Position numbers and translations under genes: made by a program. Of a DNA stretch of 64,000 nucleotides, positions 44,726 to 55,048 are shown piece after piece. Positions within the stretch are counted from its first letter, which is position 1; every line of letters starts with the position of its first letter. Below the pieces are notes generated by a model. That model was not told the origin of the DNA and searched no databases. It saw only the letters and a list, made by a program, of their open reading frames with translations. This DNA comes from JABDIP01 sp965250245. GTDB lineage: Bacteria; Pseudomonadota; Alphaproteobacteria; DSM-16000; Inquilinaceae. The stretch spans positions 3,534,001 through 3,598,000 of the forward strand of contig OZ252296.1 in the NCBI GenBank assembly GCA_965250245.1. Direction: 5' to 3'.

Positions 44726-45894
44726 GCGAAGGCTTCGGCCAGGACCGGCCCCTCCGCCACTTCGGTCTCGAAGCCCATCACCCGGCCGATGGTGGCGGCG
44801 ACGCTGATCTGGTCGACCGCGCGGTCGACGACGTCGCCGCGGGCGATGCCCGGGCCGAAGACCAGGGCCCAGATCTCATGCGCCGAACGGCTGTTGAAAT
44901 GATGCTGGTAAGGCAACGCCATGAGCTGGTTGTCGTCGCGGCCGCAGTCCGGGACGACCACGAAGACGGTGTCGTCGCGGTATTCCGGGTCCGCCTCCAC
45001 CGTGGCCACCAGCCGCTGCAGCCCCTGGTCGATGATCGAGATGCCGCGCGTGTAGTGGCTGCGCACGCCCCAATGCACGTAATCGGGGTCCTGATAGTTG
45101 ATCATCAGCAGCCTGGGCCTGAGCTCGTCGATGGCCCGCACCGCCAATTCAGTGAGCAACGCGTCGCCGCGCGGATTGACGAAGCCGGTCTCGCCGTAGA
45201 AGCGCCGCCAGCGGTCCCAGAACGCCTCGATCTCCGGCACCTGCGGTTGGCCGGCGGTCTGCCGGTAGTCCAGAGATTCGAGCTCCGCCAGCTCCGCCGC
45301 CAGCACCGGGTAGGCCGGGTCGTCCTCGGGCGTGCGCCCCACCTGCCGGCGCAGCAGATGGGTCTTGAAGCGGTACAGGCTCAGCACCTGGGAGCGGTAG
45401 GAGATGCCGTAGAGGTGGTGGTTGGAGAAGGTGAAGAACTCCTCGTCCGACCGATCCTCGCCATTGATCAGCAGCGCCTGGTGCGCCGGCACGTTGAAGC
45501 TGCGCCTGAGATACTCGAACAGCGTCGGCGCCTTGGGCTCGAACCGGTCGCGGAAGGCGGCCCCGGCGATGTCCTCGTAGGGATCGTAGCGCCCTGTCAG
45601 GGTGTAGAGCGTGCCCTGGCCGTGGCTGGTGACCACGCCCTCCAGCGACTCGATGCGCATGTCGCGGAACAGCGTGCCCCGCGCCGCCAGGGTATGGGCC
45701 AGAAAAGGCGCATAGGTGTGCTCAGGGTCGATCGTCTCCCGCCGCCGCACCCCGCCGCCGAAGCGCACGAGGATGACCTTGGGACCGCGATAATCGGGCG
45801 CCGCGACGGCACGGCCCGCGGGCAGCGCGACGCCGGCGGCGGTCGCCGCCAGCGCGCCCGCGTTGAATGTGCGCCGGCCGATGTTCTTGGGCAT
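44722..45894 (-). CDS. Alkaline phosphatase/sulfatase superfamily protein, Tat-exported
   Basis: 390 residues. A twin-arginine signal (GRRTFNAGALAATAAG) predicts folded export. The body has VVTSHGQGTLYTLTGRYDP, INYQDPDYVHWGVRSHY and VPDCGRDDNQLMALPYQHH, the last matching the late metal-binding D and H motifs of the superfamily. The N-terminal metal-binding Asp is not obvious (VILVRFGGGVRRR in its place), so activity may differ from classical members. Co-translated with the following membrane protein gene. Not clearly linked to the dioxygenase cluster, which is on the other strand. Confidence 0.8.
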   Translation of the reverse strand: MPKNIGRRTFNAGALAATAAGVALPAGRAVAAPDYRGPKVILVRFGGGVRRRETIDPEHTYAPFLAHTLAARGTLFRDMRIESLEGVVTSHGQGTLYTLTGRYDPYEDIAGAAFRDRFEPKAPTLFEYLRRSFNVPAHQALLINGEDRSDEEFFTFSNHHLYGISYRSQVLSLYRFKTHLLRRQVGRTPEDDPAYPVLAAELAELESLDYRQTAGQPQVPEIEAFWDRWRRFYGETGFVNPRGDALLTELAVRAIDELRPRLLMINYQDPDYVHWGVRSHYTRGISIIDQGLQRLVATVEADPEYRDDTVFVVVPDCGRDDNQLMALPYQHHFNSRSAHEIWALVFGPGIARGDVVDRAVDQISVAATIGRVMGFETEVAEGPVLAEAFA

Positions 45895-45967
45895 GGCCGC
45901 CCCGACACGTGTTGTGAGTTCACCGTGCTCGGCGTCGACAATACCATATCGAAGGGCCCGATCCGCC

Positions 45968-46198
45968 TCAGATGGTCCAGAACGGCTTCTCCGTCATACG
46001 GACAACATCCGCGCGGCTAAGCCCGACGTCCCGCAATTGCCGGTCATCGAGCCCTCGCAAGTGCCGGCGCTGTCGGGCGCGGTCGTGAAGGGCGATCAGC
46101 GCGGCCATGATGACGCCGAAGAGGCCCGCCCTGCCGGGCAGGCCGGCGGATTTCGCATTGGCATTCGGCCCTGCGGGAATGGTCCGTGTCGCGGTCAT
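45968..46198 (-). CDS. DUF1127 domain protein
   Basis: 76 residues. The C-terminal part RRHLRGLDDRQLRDVGLSRADV is the DUF1127 signature, followed by a short tail. Small DUF1127 proteins in alphaproteobacteria bind RNA or affect phosphate and stress responses. Divergent from the ArsR-type regulator with 84 bases between, so the two may share control. Confidence 0.9.
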   Translation of the reverse strand: MTATRTIPAGPNANAKSAGLPGRAGLFGVIMAALIALHDRARQRRHLRGLDDRQLRDVGLSRADVVRMTEKPFWTI

Positions 46199-46282
46199 CG
46201 TGCGCTCCTTTCAATGCGTCGTTCGGAAGGTGCCTCACCCTATCCGATTGCGCGACGAACATAGTTCGGCTACGATCGAAGT

Positions 46283-46963
46283 ATGAAAGCAGGACCGGAT
46301 ATCGCCCTCGTCGCCTCGCTGCTCGGCGACCCGGCGCGGGCCAACATGCTGACGGCGCTGATGAGCGGGCGGGCGCTGACCGCCAGCGAGCTGGCGTCGG
46401 AGGCCGGAGTGACGCCGCAGACAGCCAGCGCGCACCTGGCGAAACTGGAACAGGGCGGGCTGGTGGTGCCGCGCAAGCAGGGCCGCCACCGCTATTTCCA
46501 GCTCACCGGCGAGGACATCGCAGAGGTGCTGGAAGGCCTGATGGGCTTGGCGGCCCGCGTCGGCCATCTGCGCACCCGCACCGGGCCGAAGGACCCCGCA
46601 CTGAGGCGCGCCCGCGTCTGCTATGACCACCTGGCCGGTGACCTCGGCGTCCAGCTCTTCGACGCGTTGGAGGCGCGCGGCCAGATCGCCGTCGATGGCG
46701 AGTCGGTCGCGTTGACCGAGTCGGGCAAGGCCTTCGCCGACGAGTTCGGCATCGACCTGGCCGCGATCGGCGGCAAGCGCCGTCCGCTCTGCAAGGCCTG
46801 CCTGGACTGGAGCAACCGGCGCAACCACCTGGCCGGTGGACTGGGTGCAGCGCTGCTGGCCCGGTTCTATGCTCTCGGCTGGGCCAAGCGAGAACCGGAC
46901 AGCCGCATCGTCGCCTTCAGCCCGGAGGGCGAGAAGGCATTCGCGTCAATGTTTGCCACATGA
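46283..46963 (+). CDS. ArsR family transcriptional regulator
   Basis: 226 residues. Winged helix near the start: LLGDPARANMLTALMSGRALTASELASEAGVTPQTASAHLAKLEQ (read in parts), then VVPRKQGRHRYFQLT wing. The C-terminal 120 residues form a second domain with CKACLDWSNRRNHLAGGLG, whose cysteines could bind a ligand or metal. Probably a repressor of its own or the divergent DUF1127 gene. Confidence 0.92.
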   Translation: MKAGPDIALVASLLGDPARANMLTALMSGRALTASELASEAGVTPQTASAHLAKLEQGGLVVPRKQGRHRYFQLTGEDIAEVLEGLMGLAARVGHLRTRTGPKDPALRRARVCYDHLAGDLGVQLFDALEARGQIAVDGESVALTESGKAFADEFGIDLAAIGGKRRPLCKACLDWSNRRNHLAGGLGAALLARFYALGWAKREPDSRIVAFSPEGEKAFASMFAT

Positions 46964-46999
46964 GTTGGTTGCCGCGGTGCCGTGATCTGAGAGCTTCCG

Positions 47000-47353
47000 A
47001 TGGGTTCGACACTCGTCAAGATCGATCTGAATCGAATCTCGGACTGGAATTCCTTTCACGATGTGTTTGCCGAGGCTCTGGGATTTCCCGAATTCTACGG
47101 ACGGAATATGGACGCGTGGATCGATTGCATGACGTCGATCGACGAACCGGCCGATGGGCTCACTTCGGTCCATGCGCCGCCCGGTGGATTCCTTGTCCTG
47201 CAACTCGAGAATGTCACGGGCTTCGCGGCCCGGTGTCCAGATCTCTATGACGCGATCGTCGACTGCGCCGCATTCGTGAATTACCGGCGAATTGAGGTCG
47301 GAGAAGACCCGGTCCTTGCCGTGTCGTTTCGCCGGCAGAGCGGCAGAACGTAA
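47000..47353 (+). CDS. Barstar family protein
   Basis: 117 residues. WNSFHDVFAEALGFPEFYG with RNMDAWIDCM matches the ribonuclease-inhibitor barstar, including the acidic-helix region that blocks barnase. Central VHAPPGGFLVLQLENV is normal. There is no barnase-type ribonuclease gene nearby, so it is an orphan immunity protein or a barstar-like regulator. It is convergent with the Tsi2-like gene. Confidence 0.87.
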   Translation: MGSTLVKIDLNRISDWNSFHDVFAEALGFPEFYGRNMDAWIDCMTSIDEPADGLTSVHAPPGGFLVLQLENVTGFAARCPDLYDAIVDCAAFVNYRRIEVGEDPVLAVSFRRQSGRT

Positions 47354-47398
47354 ACGAAGTGCGCCGCCTCAGTAATCGCGGCGATGCCTCGCGGACGA

Positions 47399-47671
47399 TC
47401 AGGTCTTGCGGAAGTCGGTGATATCCGCGCTGGATGACGTGTCTTCCGGATTCAGCAAAGTCTCGTAGGACGGCAGGTTGCTGTCGGGGGACCACTCCGA
47501 AAGATACGCGGATTTGAGCTCTTCGGCGGCGCGCTCATAGGTGAAGATCAGATCCTGGAGCACCGCCGGATCGCGCACGGTCTCGGATGTGAGGAGCGAT
47601 TCCAGCGAGCGGATTTGGCCCTGCACGGCCTGTATCGCCATACCGAGCGTGATCGCGCTGACCTCAGCCAC
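47399..47671 (-). CDS. Tsi2-like immunity protein
   Basis: 90 residues, all-helical. LGMAIQAVQGQIRSLES, then FTYERAAEELKSAYLSE and NLPSYETLL parallel Pseudomonas aeruginosa Tsi2 as I recall it (LMVAIQCVAARTRELDA, GYDLAADDLKNAYEQ, GLPPYDRLI), in the same order and spacing. Tsi2 binds and neutralises the toxin Tse2. The GTG start overlaps the stop of the toxin gene by a few bases, so antitoxin follows toxin in one operon, as in Pseudomonas. Match is from memory, not a computed alignment. Confidence 0.8.
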   Translation of the reverse strand: MAEVSAITLGMAIQAVQGQIRSLESLLTSETVRDPAVLQDLIFTYERAAEELKSAYLSEWSPDSNLPSYETLLNPEDTSSSADITDFRKT

Positions 47672-48137
47672 CGCCGCCCGCCTTCCCGGTTTTGGCGATC
47701 GCGTTGGCCGCCAACTGGTCCAGGAGGGCCACGAACCGCGCTTTCGGCATCGTGTAGTTCGGGCTGATCGAGTAGTGGGTGGCCTTGAACCGGGCGTTGT
47801 AGGAATCCTTCACGATCACCAATCCATCGGGAATCTCGGTCCCCGCCGGTATCTCGAAATAGGTCCAGTACTTCCTTCCGAAGACATCCGGTTTGTCGAA
47901 AAGCGATGTTCCTTTCCCCAATTCGGAGAGGACATAGGGAATCCCATTCCTCGTCTCGACGGTGAGATCGGGCAAACGCACCTGTGCGCGCACGATTCGA
48001 GGTTCGAAGTCCGGATAGAGCGGATTGCCATCCACACGTTCCTGATGGACGGCACGCCACAGGAAGAGCTTCAGTTCCCCGACATAGATGCGTTCAAGCT
48101 CTCCGCGCTCGATGAGGAGGGTTTCCAGCGTCTTCAT
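47664..48137 (-). CDS. Tse2-like toxin (ADP-ribosyltransferase-like fold)
   Basis: 157 residues, nearly the same length as Pseudomonas Tse2 (158). GTSLFDKPDVF (residues 76-86), IPAGTEIPDGLVIVKDSYN (96-114) and FKATHYSI (117-124) align with recalled Tse2 segments GTSVFDRAGVL, IPDGTDIPPDLKVKQDSYN and LQATHYTI. The N-terminal LFLWRAV parallels LTLYRAV. Tse2 arrests growth from within the cytoplasm and is a type VI secretion cargo in Pseudomonas. No secretion genes are in this window, so here it may act as a toxin-antitoxin module. ATG at 48137 preferred; a longer reading lacks support. Confidence 0.82.
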   Translation of the reverse strand: MKTLETLLIERGELERIYVGELKLFLWRAVHQERVDGNPLYPDFEPRIVRAQVRLPDLTVETRNGIPYVLSELGKGTSLFDKPDVFGRKYWTYFEIPAGTEIPDGLVIVKDSYNARFKATHYSISPNYTMPKARFVALLDQLAANAIAKTGKAGGGG

Positions 48138-48333
48138 TGTTTCAGGCCCCCTGGCCGCGCGCTGCGATACGGTGACGGAAACCTTAGACGCGCGCACCAG
48201 CCTTGGCGATTCCGAAGTCGGTTGGCCGAACTCCGGACCTGACGAGGCCCGTGATCCGGGCATCAGAACGGCCTGCGCAGCCGTGACCGGCTTGCACTTG
48301 CCAACCCTGTCCGCCCGGTCTAAACCCGCGCGC

Positions 48334-49013
48334 ATGCAGGCCGCCGTAATCGTCTTTCCGGGCTCGAACTGTGATCGCGACGCGGCGGTGGCGCTGCGGC
48401 GCGCGACCGGGCGCGACCCGGCCATGATCTGGCACCGCGAGACCGCGCTGCCCGATCTCGACCTGATCGTCGTCCCCGGCGGCTTCTCCTATGGCGACTA
48501 TCTGAGATGCGGTGCCATCGGGGCGCTGTCGCCGATCATGCCGGCGGTGAAGGCGGCGGCGGAGGGCGGCGTGGCGGTGCTGGGCATCTGCAACGGCTTC
48601 CAGCTCCTGACCGAATGCGGCCTGCTACCGGGCGCGCTGATGCGCAATGCCAACCTGAAATTCGTCAGCCGGCCGGTGGCGCTGAAGGTCGAGAACCCGG
48701 ACAGCCCTTTCACCCATCGCTACCGGACGGATGAGACAGTCGCCTTCCCGGTCGCCCATCACGACGGCAACTATTTCGCTGATGCGGAGACGCTGCACCG
48801 GCTGGAGGGCGAAGGTCTGATCGCCTTCCGTTATGCCGCCAACGGCGATGGCGAGCCGGACAACCCGAACGGCTCGATCAATGACATCGCCGGCATCTTC
48901 AATCCCGGACGCTCGGTGCTGGGGCTGATGCCGCATCCCGAGCGGGCCGCCGACCCCGCGCTTGGCGATACCGACGGGCTGGCCATGTTCGAAGGGCTGG
49001 TGGAGGCGCTGGC

Positions 49014-49017
<4 letters not shown>
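48334..49017 (+). CDS. purQ: FGAR amidotransferase glutaminase subunit PurQ
   Basis: 227 residues. PGSNCDRDAAVALRR, then FSYGDYLRCGAI, the nucleophile elbow GICNGFQLLTECGLLPGA, and HDGNYFA with PHPER supply the class I glutaminase Cys-His-Glu set. It feeds ammonia to PurL. ATG at 48334 chosen by alignment. Stop overlaps purL. It has been separated from purS by 11.3 kb, so it needs its own promoter in the 196 bases shared with the Tse2-like gene. Confidence 0.97.
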
Positions 49018-51224
<2,207 letters not shown>

Positions 51225-51262
51225 CCCTGACACGCAAGACCGACAGGCACGGAGACCCGAAC

Positions 51263-51499
51263 ATGGCGATGGACCCGGCGGAAATCGTCCGGATGATCAA
51301 GGAAGGCATTCCCGACGCGGAGGTGCGGATCGAGGATCTGCGTGGCGACGGCGACCATTATGCCGCCTATGTCGTCAGCCCCGCCTTCGAGGGCAAGACC
51401 CGGGTCCAGCAGCACCAGATGGTCTATCAGGCGCTGCAGGGGCGCATGGGCACGGAATTGCACGCCCTGGCCCTGCAGACCTCGGCACCGGCCGCCTGA
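51263..51499 (+). CDS. BolA family protein
   Basis: 78 residues. IVRMIKEGIPDAEVRIEDL and RVQQHQMVYQALQGRMG are typical, with the conserved histidine that co-ligates an iron-sulfur cluster with a monothiol glutaredoxin. GGAG eight bases upstream of the ATG. Directly upstream of the glutaredoxin gene, its expected partner. Confidence 0.94.
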   Translation: MAMDPAEIVRMIKEGIPDAEVRIEDLRGDGDHYAAYVVSPAFEGKTRVQQHQMVYQALQGRMGTELHALALQTSAPAA

Positions 51500-51542
51500 G
51501 CCGCCGCCGGTTCCTCGCTCACCCGAACCCAGGACACGCGTA

Positions 51543-51890
51543 ATGACGACGATGGAAAACCCGGTACACGAACAGATCCGCAAGGAGGTCGAGGAGACCG
51601 ACGTGGTGCTCTACATGAAGGGCAGCCCGGTCTTCCCGCAATGCGGATTCTCCGCCGCCGTCGTCCAGGTGCTCAGCCATATGGGCGTCAAGTTCAAGGG
51701 CATCGACGTGCTGGCCGACCCCAGCCTGCGGCAGGGCATCAAGGAGTACAGCTCCTGGCCGACCATCCCGCAGCTCTACGTGAAGGGCGAGTTCGTCGGC
51801 GGCTGCGACATCATCCGCGAGATGTACCAGACCGGCGAGCTGCTGGAGCTGCTCAACACCCGCGGCATCGAGCTGGCGCCGCAGGGCTGA
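51543..51890 (+). CDS. grxD: Monothiol glutaredoxin, Grx4 type
   Basis: 115 residues. KGSPVFPQCGFSAAVVQVL contains the CGFS active site of iron-sulfur-carrying glutaredoxins, and WPTIPQLYVKGEFVGGCDI carries the cis-proline and glutathione-binding residues. It pairs with the adjacent BolA protein in iron-sulfur traffic. Confidence 0.96.
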   Translation: MTTMENPVHEQIRKEVEETDVVLYMKGSPVFPQCGFSAAVVQVLSHMGVKFKGIDVLADPSLRQGIKEYSSWPTIPQLYVKGEFVGGCDIIREMYQTGELLELLNTRGIELAPQG

Positions 51891-51912
51891 CGGCCCCAGG
51901 CCGACCTCTTCC

Positions 51913-52701
51913 TCAAAAGGCTTCGTAGTCCGGCGCCGACGCGGCGTTCGGATTGTTCGGAACGCCGTCGTTCTGGTACCGGTGCGGCGGCCCGCCGGGC
52001 GTGTCCGGCCGGTGGATGTACTCGTAGGTCTCGGTGCTGGCCACAGCGTCGCGCAGGGCGGCGAACGCGGCCTCCGGCAAGCGCGGCCGGCGTTCCGACG
52101 GCCTCTCATCCAGATCGTAGCGGTCCACCAGCGCCTGGGCGGCGGCGTGGATGCGTCTCTGGGCCCCATGATTGAACGGCCGGTCCCTGGGGATTGTCGG
52201 CCGCCCGGACTCCCGGCGCATGCGGTTGACCTCCCGGCGCACCGTCACGCGCTGCCGGCGACAGGCCGTCGGCAGCCGCCGCCGCCGCGGCCATCGGCGC
52301 AGGTTGAGCGGCGGGTCGAGCCGGCGCGCGAAGATCACCTCCGCCAGGAAGGCCGCCGCCTCCTCAACATAGACATAGCCGCGGGCGCGCATCAGGTCGC
52401 ACAGGGCATGGGTCGCCTCGTGCACCACATAGGCCTGGACATACCGGTCGCTGATCTGGGCGCTGCGCAGCGTCAGGAAATTGGGCGTGTCGTATTGGCC
52501 GGAATCGCCGTAGCTGCTGGGTTCGTATTGCGCGCCAGCGCAGAGATCGGCGTCGATGTGGATGCCGATATGCCCGTCGGCGATGAGCTGGCCAACCCGC
52601 GCGAACCCGGCGCCGGAGATATAGAGACCGTTCAGGTCGAAATCGATCCCCGCAACCGCGTCCGAGCTCAGCAGCCGGTTGATCTCGGTCCTGACTGACA
52701 T
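51913..52701 (-). CDS. Putative zinc metallopeptidase-like protein, 262 residues
   Basis: YVVHEATHALCDLM (about residues 91-104) has an HExxH motif and sits in a helix, as in zincins; a downstream Glu in VEEAAAFLAEVIF (about 111-123) could be the third ligand. The N-terminus DFDLNGLYISGAGFARVG is a beta-rich lead-in. A very arginine-rich linker (LRRWPRRRRLPTACRRQR) follows, then a helical C-terminus. No signal peptide. No named family recognised; resembles proteins with embedded peptidase-like domains found in toxin or effector settings, without direct evidence. Confidence 0.65.
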   Translation of the reverse strand: MSVRTEINRLLSSDAVAGIDFDLNGLYISGAGFARVGQLIADGHIGIHIDADLCAGAQYEPSSYGDSGQYDTPNFLTLRSAQISDRYVQAYVVHEATHALCDLMRARGYVYVEEAAAFLAEVIFARRLDPPLNLRRWPRRRRLPTACRRQRVTVRREVNRMRRESGRPTIPRDRPFNHGAQRRIHAAAQALVDRYDLDERPSERRPRLPEAAFAALRDAVASTETYEYIHRPDTPGGPPHRYQNDGVPNNPNAASAPDYEAF

Positions 52702-52917
52702 GTGAGTCGCCTCCCGCCCTCATTCGCCGGCGCCCGTGGCGGGGCCGCTCCCCCGGAACCCTGATGCCCGGATGTCGCCCAGCCGTCACAGAGCGCCCGG
52801 CCAGGCCCGGGCATTGTCGACTCGCCGGCTGCCTCAGGCAACGCATTCGGCGCGCTTGTCATGGCGGCACCCGCATGCATAAGTTGCCCCGCCGCATCTC
52901 CCAATTTGGCCGAGACG

Positions 52918-53862
52918 ATGGACGCCAGCACTCCAGGCGCGCCTGCCACCACGCTTCTTGCCCGACGCCGCGCTTCGGTTGGCGTCGCAACGGCGTTGGC
53001 CGCCTTCCTGCTGTGGGGATTCGCGCCGGTCTACTTCAAAGTGATCGAGCACCTGTCGGCGCTGGAGATCCTGGCCCACCGGGTGGTGTGGACCCTGGCC
53101 ATCCTGATCATCCTGGTGGCGGCGCTGGGCCGGCTGCATGAGGTGGTGCGGTCGCTGACCAGCCGCCGGCGGCTCGGCATCCTCCTAATCACCACCCTGC
53201 TGGTCTCCAGCAACTGGCTGATCTTCATCTGGGCGATCCAGCAGGACCGGATCCTCGAGGCCAGCCTGGGCTACTACATCAACCCGCTGGTCAACGTGCT
53301 GCTGGGCGTGGCGTTCCTGTCCGAACGGCTGAGCCGCTGGCAGGGGGTCGCGGTCCTGCTGGCGACGATCGGCGTCGGCGTGCTGATCGTCGGCATCGGC
53401 ACCATCCCCTGGGTGGCGCTCAGCCTGGCGGTGACCTTCGGGCTCTACGCGCTGGTCCGCAAGAAGGCGCAGGTCGACCCGCTGATCGGCCTGCTGGTGG
53501 AGACGCTCATCCTGCTGCCGGCCGCCGCCGGTTATCTGATCTGGCTGGCCGCGACCGGCGCCGGCGTCTTCGGGCCCGGCAACTGGGGCATGAGCGCCCT
53601 GCTGCTCGCATCCGGCCTGGTCACCGGCACACCGCTGGTGCTGTTCATGTACGGCGCCCAGAGGCTGACGCTCTCGACCATCGGCCTGATGCAATACCTG
53701 GCGCCCAGCATCCATTTCCTGCTGGCCCTGCTGGTGTATGGCGAGGCCTTCACCTGGGCCCATCTGGTGACCTTCGTCTTCATCTGGATCGGCCTGGCGC
53801 TCTATAGCTGGGATGCCATGACGCGCTATCGCCGGACACACGATCCGGCGACCGCCCGGTGA
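52918..53862 (+). CDS. rarD: EamA family transporter RarD
   Basis: 314 residues, ten membrane helices. ATALAAFLLWGFAPVYFK and AHRVVWTLAI match the RarD subgroup, and LEASLGYYINPLVNVLLG is its hallmark. It probably moves small metabolites across the inner membrane. ATG at 52918. Stop overlaps the next transporter gene (GTGA). Confidence 0.92.
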   Translation: MDASTPGAPATTLLARRRASVGVATALAAFLLWGFAPVYFKVIEHLSALEILAHRVVWTLAILIILVAALGRLHEVVRSLTSRRRLGILLITTLLVSSNWLIFIWAIQQDRILEASLGYYINPLVNVLLGVAFLSERLSRWQGVAVLLATIGVGVLIVGIGTIPWVALSLAVTFGLYALVRKKAQVDPLIGLLVETLILLPAAAGYLIWLAATGAGVFGPGNWGMSALLLASGLVTGTPLVLFMYGAQRLTLSTIGLMQYLAPSIHFLLALLVYGEAFTWAHLVTFVFIWIGLALYSWDAMTRYRRTHDPATAR

Positions 53863-54782
53863 GCGGGGACGGCACGACGCGGCCGCAAACCCTTGCCGCA
53901 CGCCTATGGTCGACCCCGGCCCTGATGTTCCTGGTCCCGCCGCTCATGTGGTCCGGCAACATCCTGCTGGCCCGCGGCCTGAACGACGTGCTGCCGCCGA
54001 TCGGCCTCGCCTTCTGGCGCTGGGTGCTGGCGCTGCTCATCCTGCTGCCCCTGGCGCTGCGCGGCGGCAACGGCCAATTGGCGCTGCTGCTGCGTCATTG
54101 GCGGCTGGTGCTGGCCTGCGGCGCGTTCGGTATCGCCGGCTACAACGCGCTGGCCTATGTGGCGCTGCAGACCGTCCCCGCCGTCAACATGACGGTGGTC
54201 AATTCGGCGATCCCGGTGATGATCCCGATCGTCGCCTTCCTGATCGCCGGCGAGCGCCCGAAGGGACGACAGGTCGCCGGCATCCTCCTTTCGATGGTCG
54301 GCGTGGTGTGGATCGTGGCCCGCGGCAGCCTCTCCACCCTGCTCTCCCTGTCGATCAGCGCCGGCGACCTGTGGGTCCTGGCCTCGATCGTGAACTGGGC
54401 GATCTACACAGTGATCCTGCGCTACCGACCGCCCGGCATCGATGCGCTGGTGTTCCTGGTCGGGTCCATCGTCGCCGGGCTGCTGGTCCTGACGCCGTTC
54501 TGGCTGTGGGAGATGGGGCGCGGCCTGGTCATGCCGGTGACGCCTCAGACGGTTGCCGCCATCGTCTATGTCGCCGTCTTCGCCAGCGTCGCGGCCTTCC
54601 TGTGCTGGAGCCGCAGCGTGGTGCTGATCGGCTCCACCGCGACCGGATTGTCGATCCACCTGATACCGGTGATCGTCGGCGCGCTGAGCCTGCTTGTGCT
54701 GGGCGAGCCGGTGCTGCCGTTCCACCTGGCCGGCGCAGTCTTCGTCGCCGGGGGCCTCGTGGTCGCAATGACGAAGCGTTAA
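53859..54782 (+). CDS. EamA (DMT) family transporter
   Basis: 307 residues, ten membrane helices in two repeats: PPLMWSGNILLARGLND and later SVAAFLCWSRSVVLIGSTA. Drug/metabolite transporter superfamily; substrate unknown. GTG start overlaps rarD, so these two exporters are co-expressed. Confidence 0.92.
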   Translation: MSGDGTTRPQTLAARLWSTPALMFLVPPLMWSGNILLARGLNDVLPPIGLAFWRWVLALLILLPLALRGGNGQLALLLRHWRLVLACGAFGIAGYNALAYVALQTVPAVNMTVVNSAIPVMIPIVAFLIAGERPKGRQVAGILLSMVGVVWIVARGSLSTLLSLSISAGDLWVLASIVNWAIYTVILRYRPPGIDALVFLVGSIVAGLLVLTPFWLWEMGRGLVMPVTPQTVAAIVYVAVFASVAAFLCWSRSVVLIGSTATGLSIHLIPVIVGALSLLVLGEPVLPFHLAGAVFVAGGLVVAMTKR

Positions 54783-54790
54783 GCCACCGT

Positions 54791-54827
54791 CAATACTCCG
54801 GCCGGACGCCCGTTAACCAATACTCCG
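54791..54827. repeat. Direct repeat of CAATACTCCG
   Basis: CAATACTCCG occurs at 54791-54800 and 54818-54827 at the start of an A+T-rich upstream region of the first lipoprotein gene. It could be a regulator-binding direct repeat or chance. A TATAAT word lies at 54858-54863 without a good -35 box. Confidence 0.35.
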
Positions 54828-55048
54828 AGCAGAAAATCGCAGATGCGAAGCTAACGGTATAATTTTCCGTAGAAAAACTGGCGAACAACCTCGCATTTTA
54901 TAGAAATACGCTTCCTATTTCTTAACAAAATCTTTGTTTTTCGGGAAGAAAATCTGGTCTGTTTCCATCGAGAGTAGGACCATTTCTTGATGGAATTGCC
55001 GGGAAGCCGCGATTGGCGCCACCCGGCCCAAATAGAGGGGAAAACGCT

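Noticed and set aside
46283..48333. Type VI secretion locus suggested by the Tse2/Tsi2-like pair
   Set aside because: I looked for Hcp, VgrG, PAAR, TssB/C and ClpV in both directions and found none in the window, so only the toxin pair is reported.
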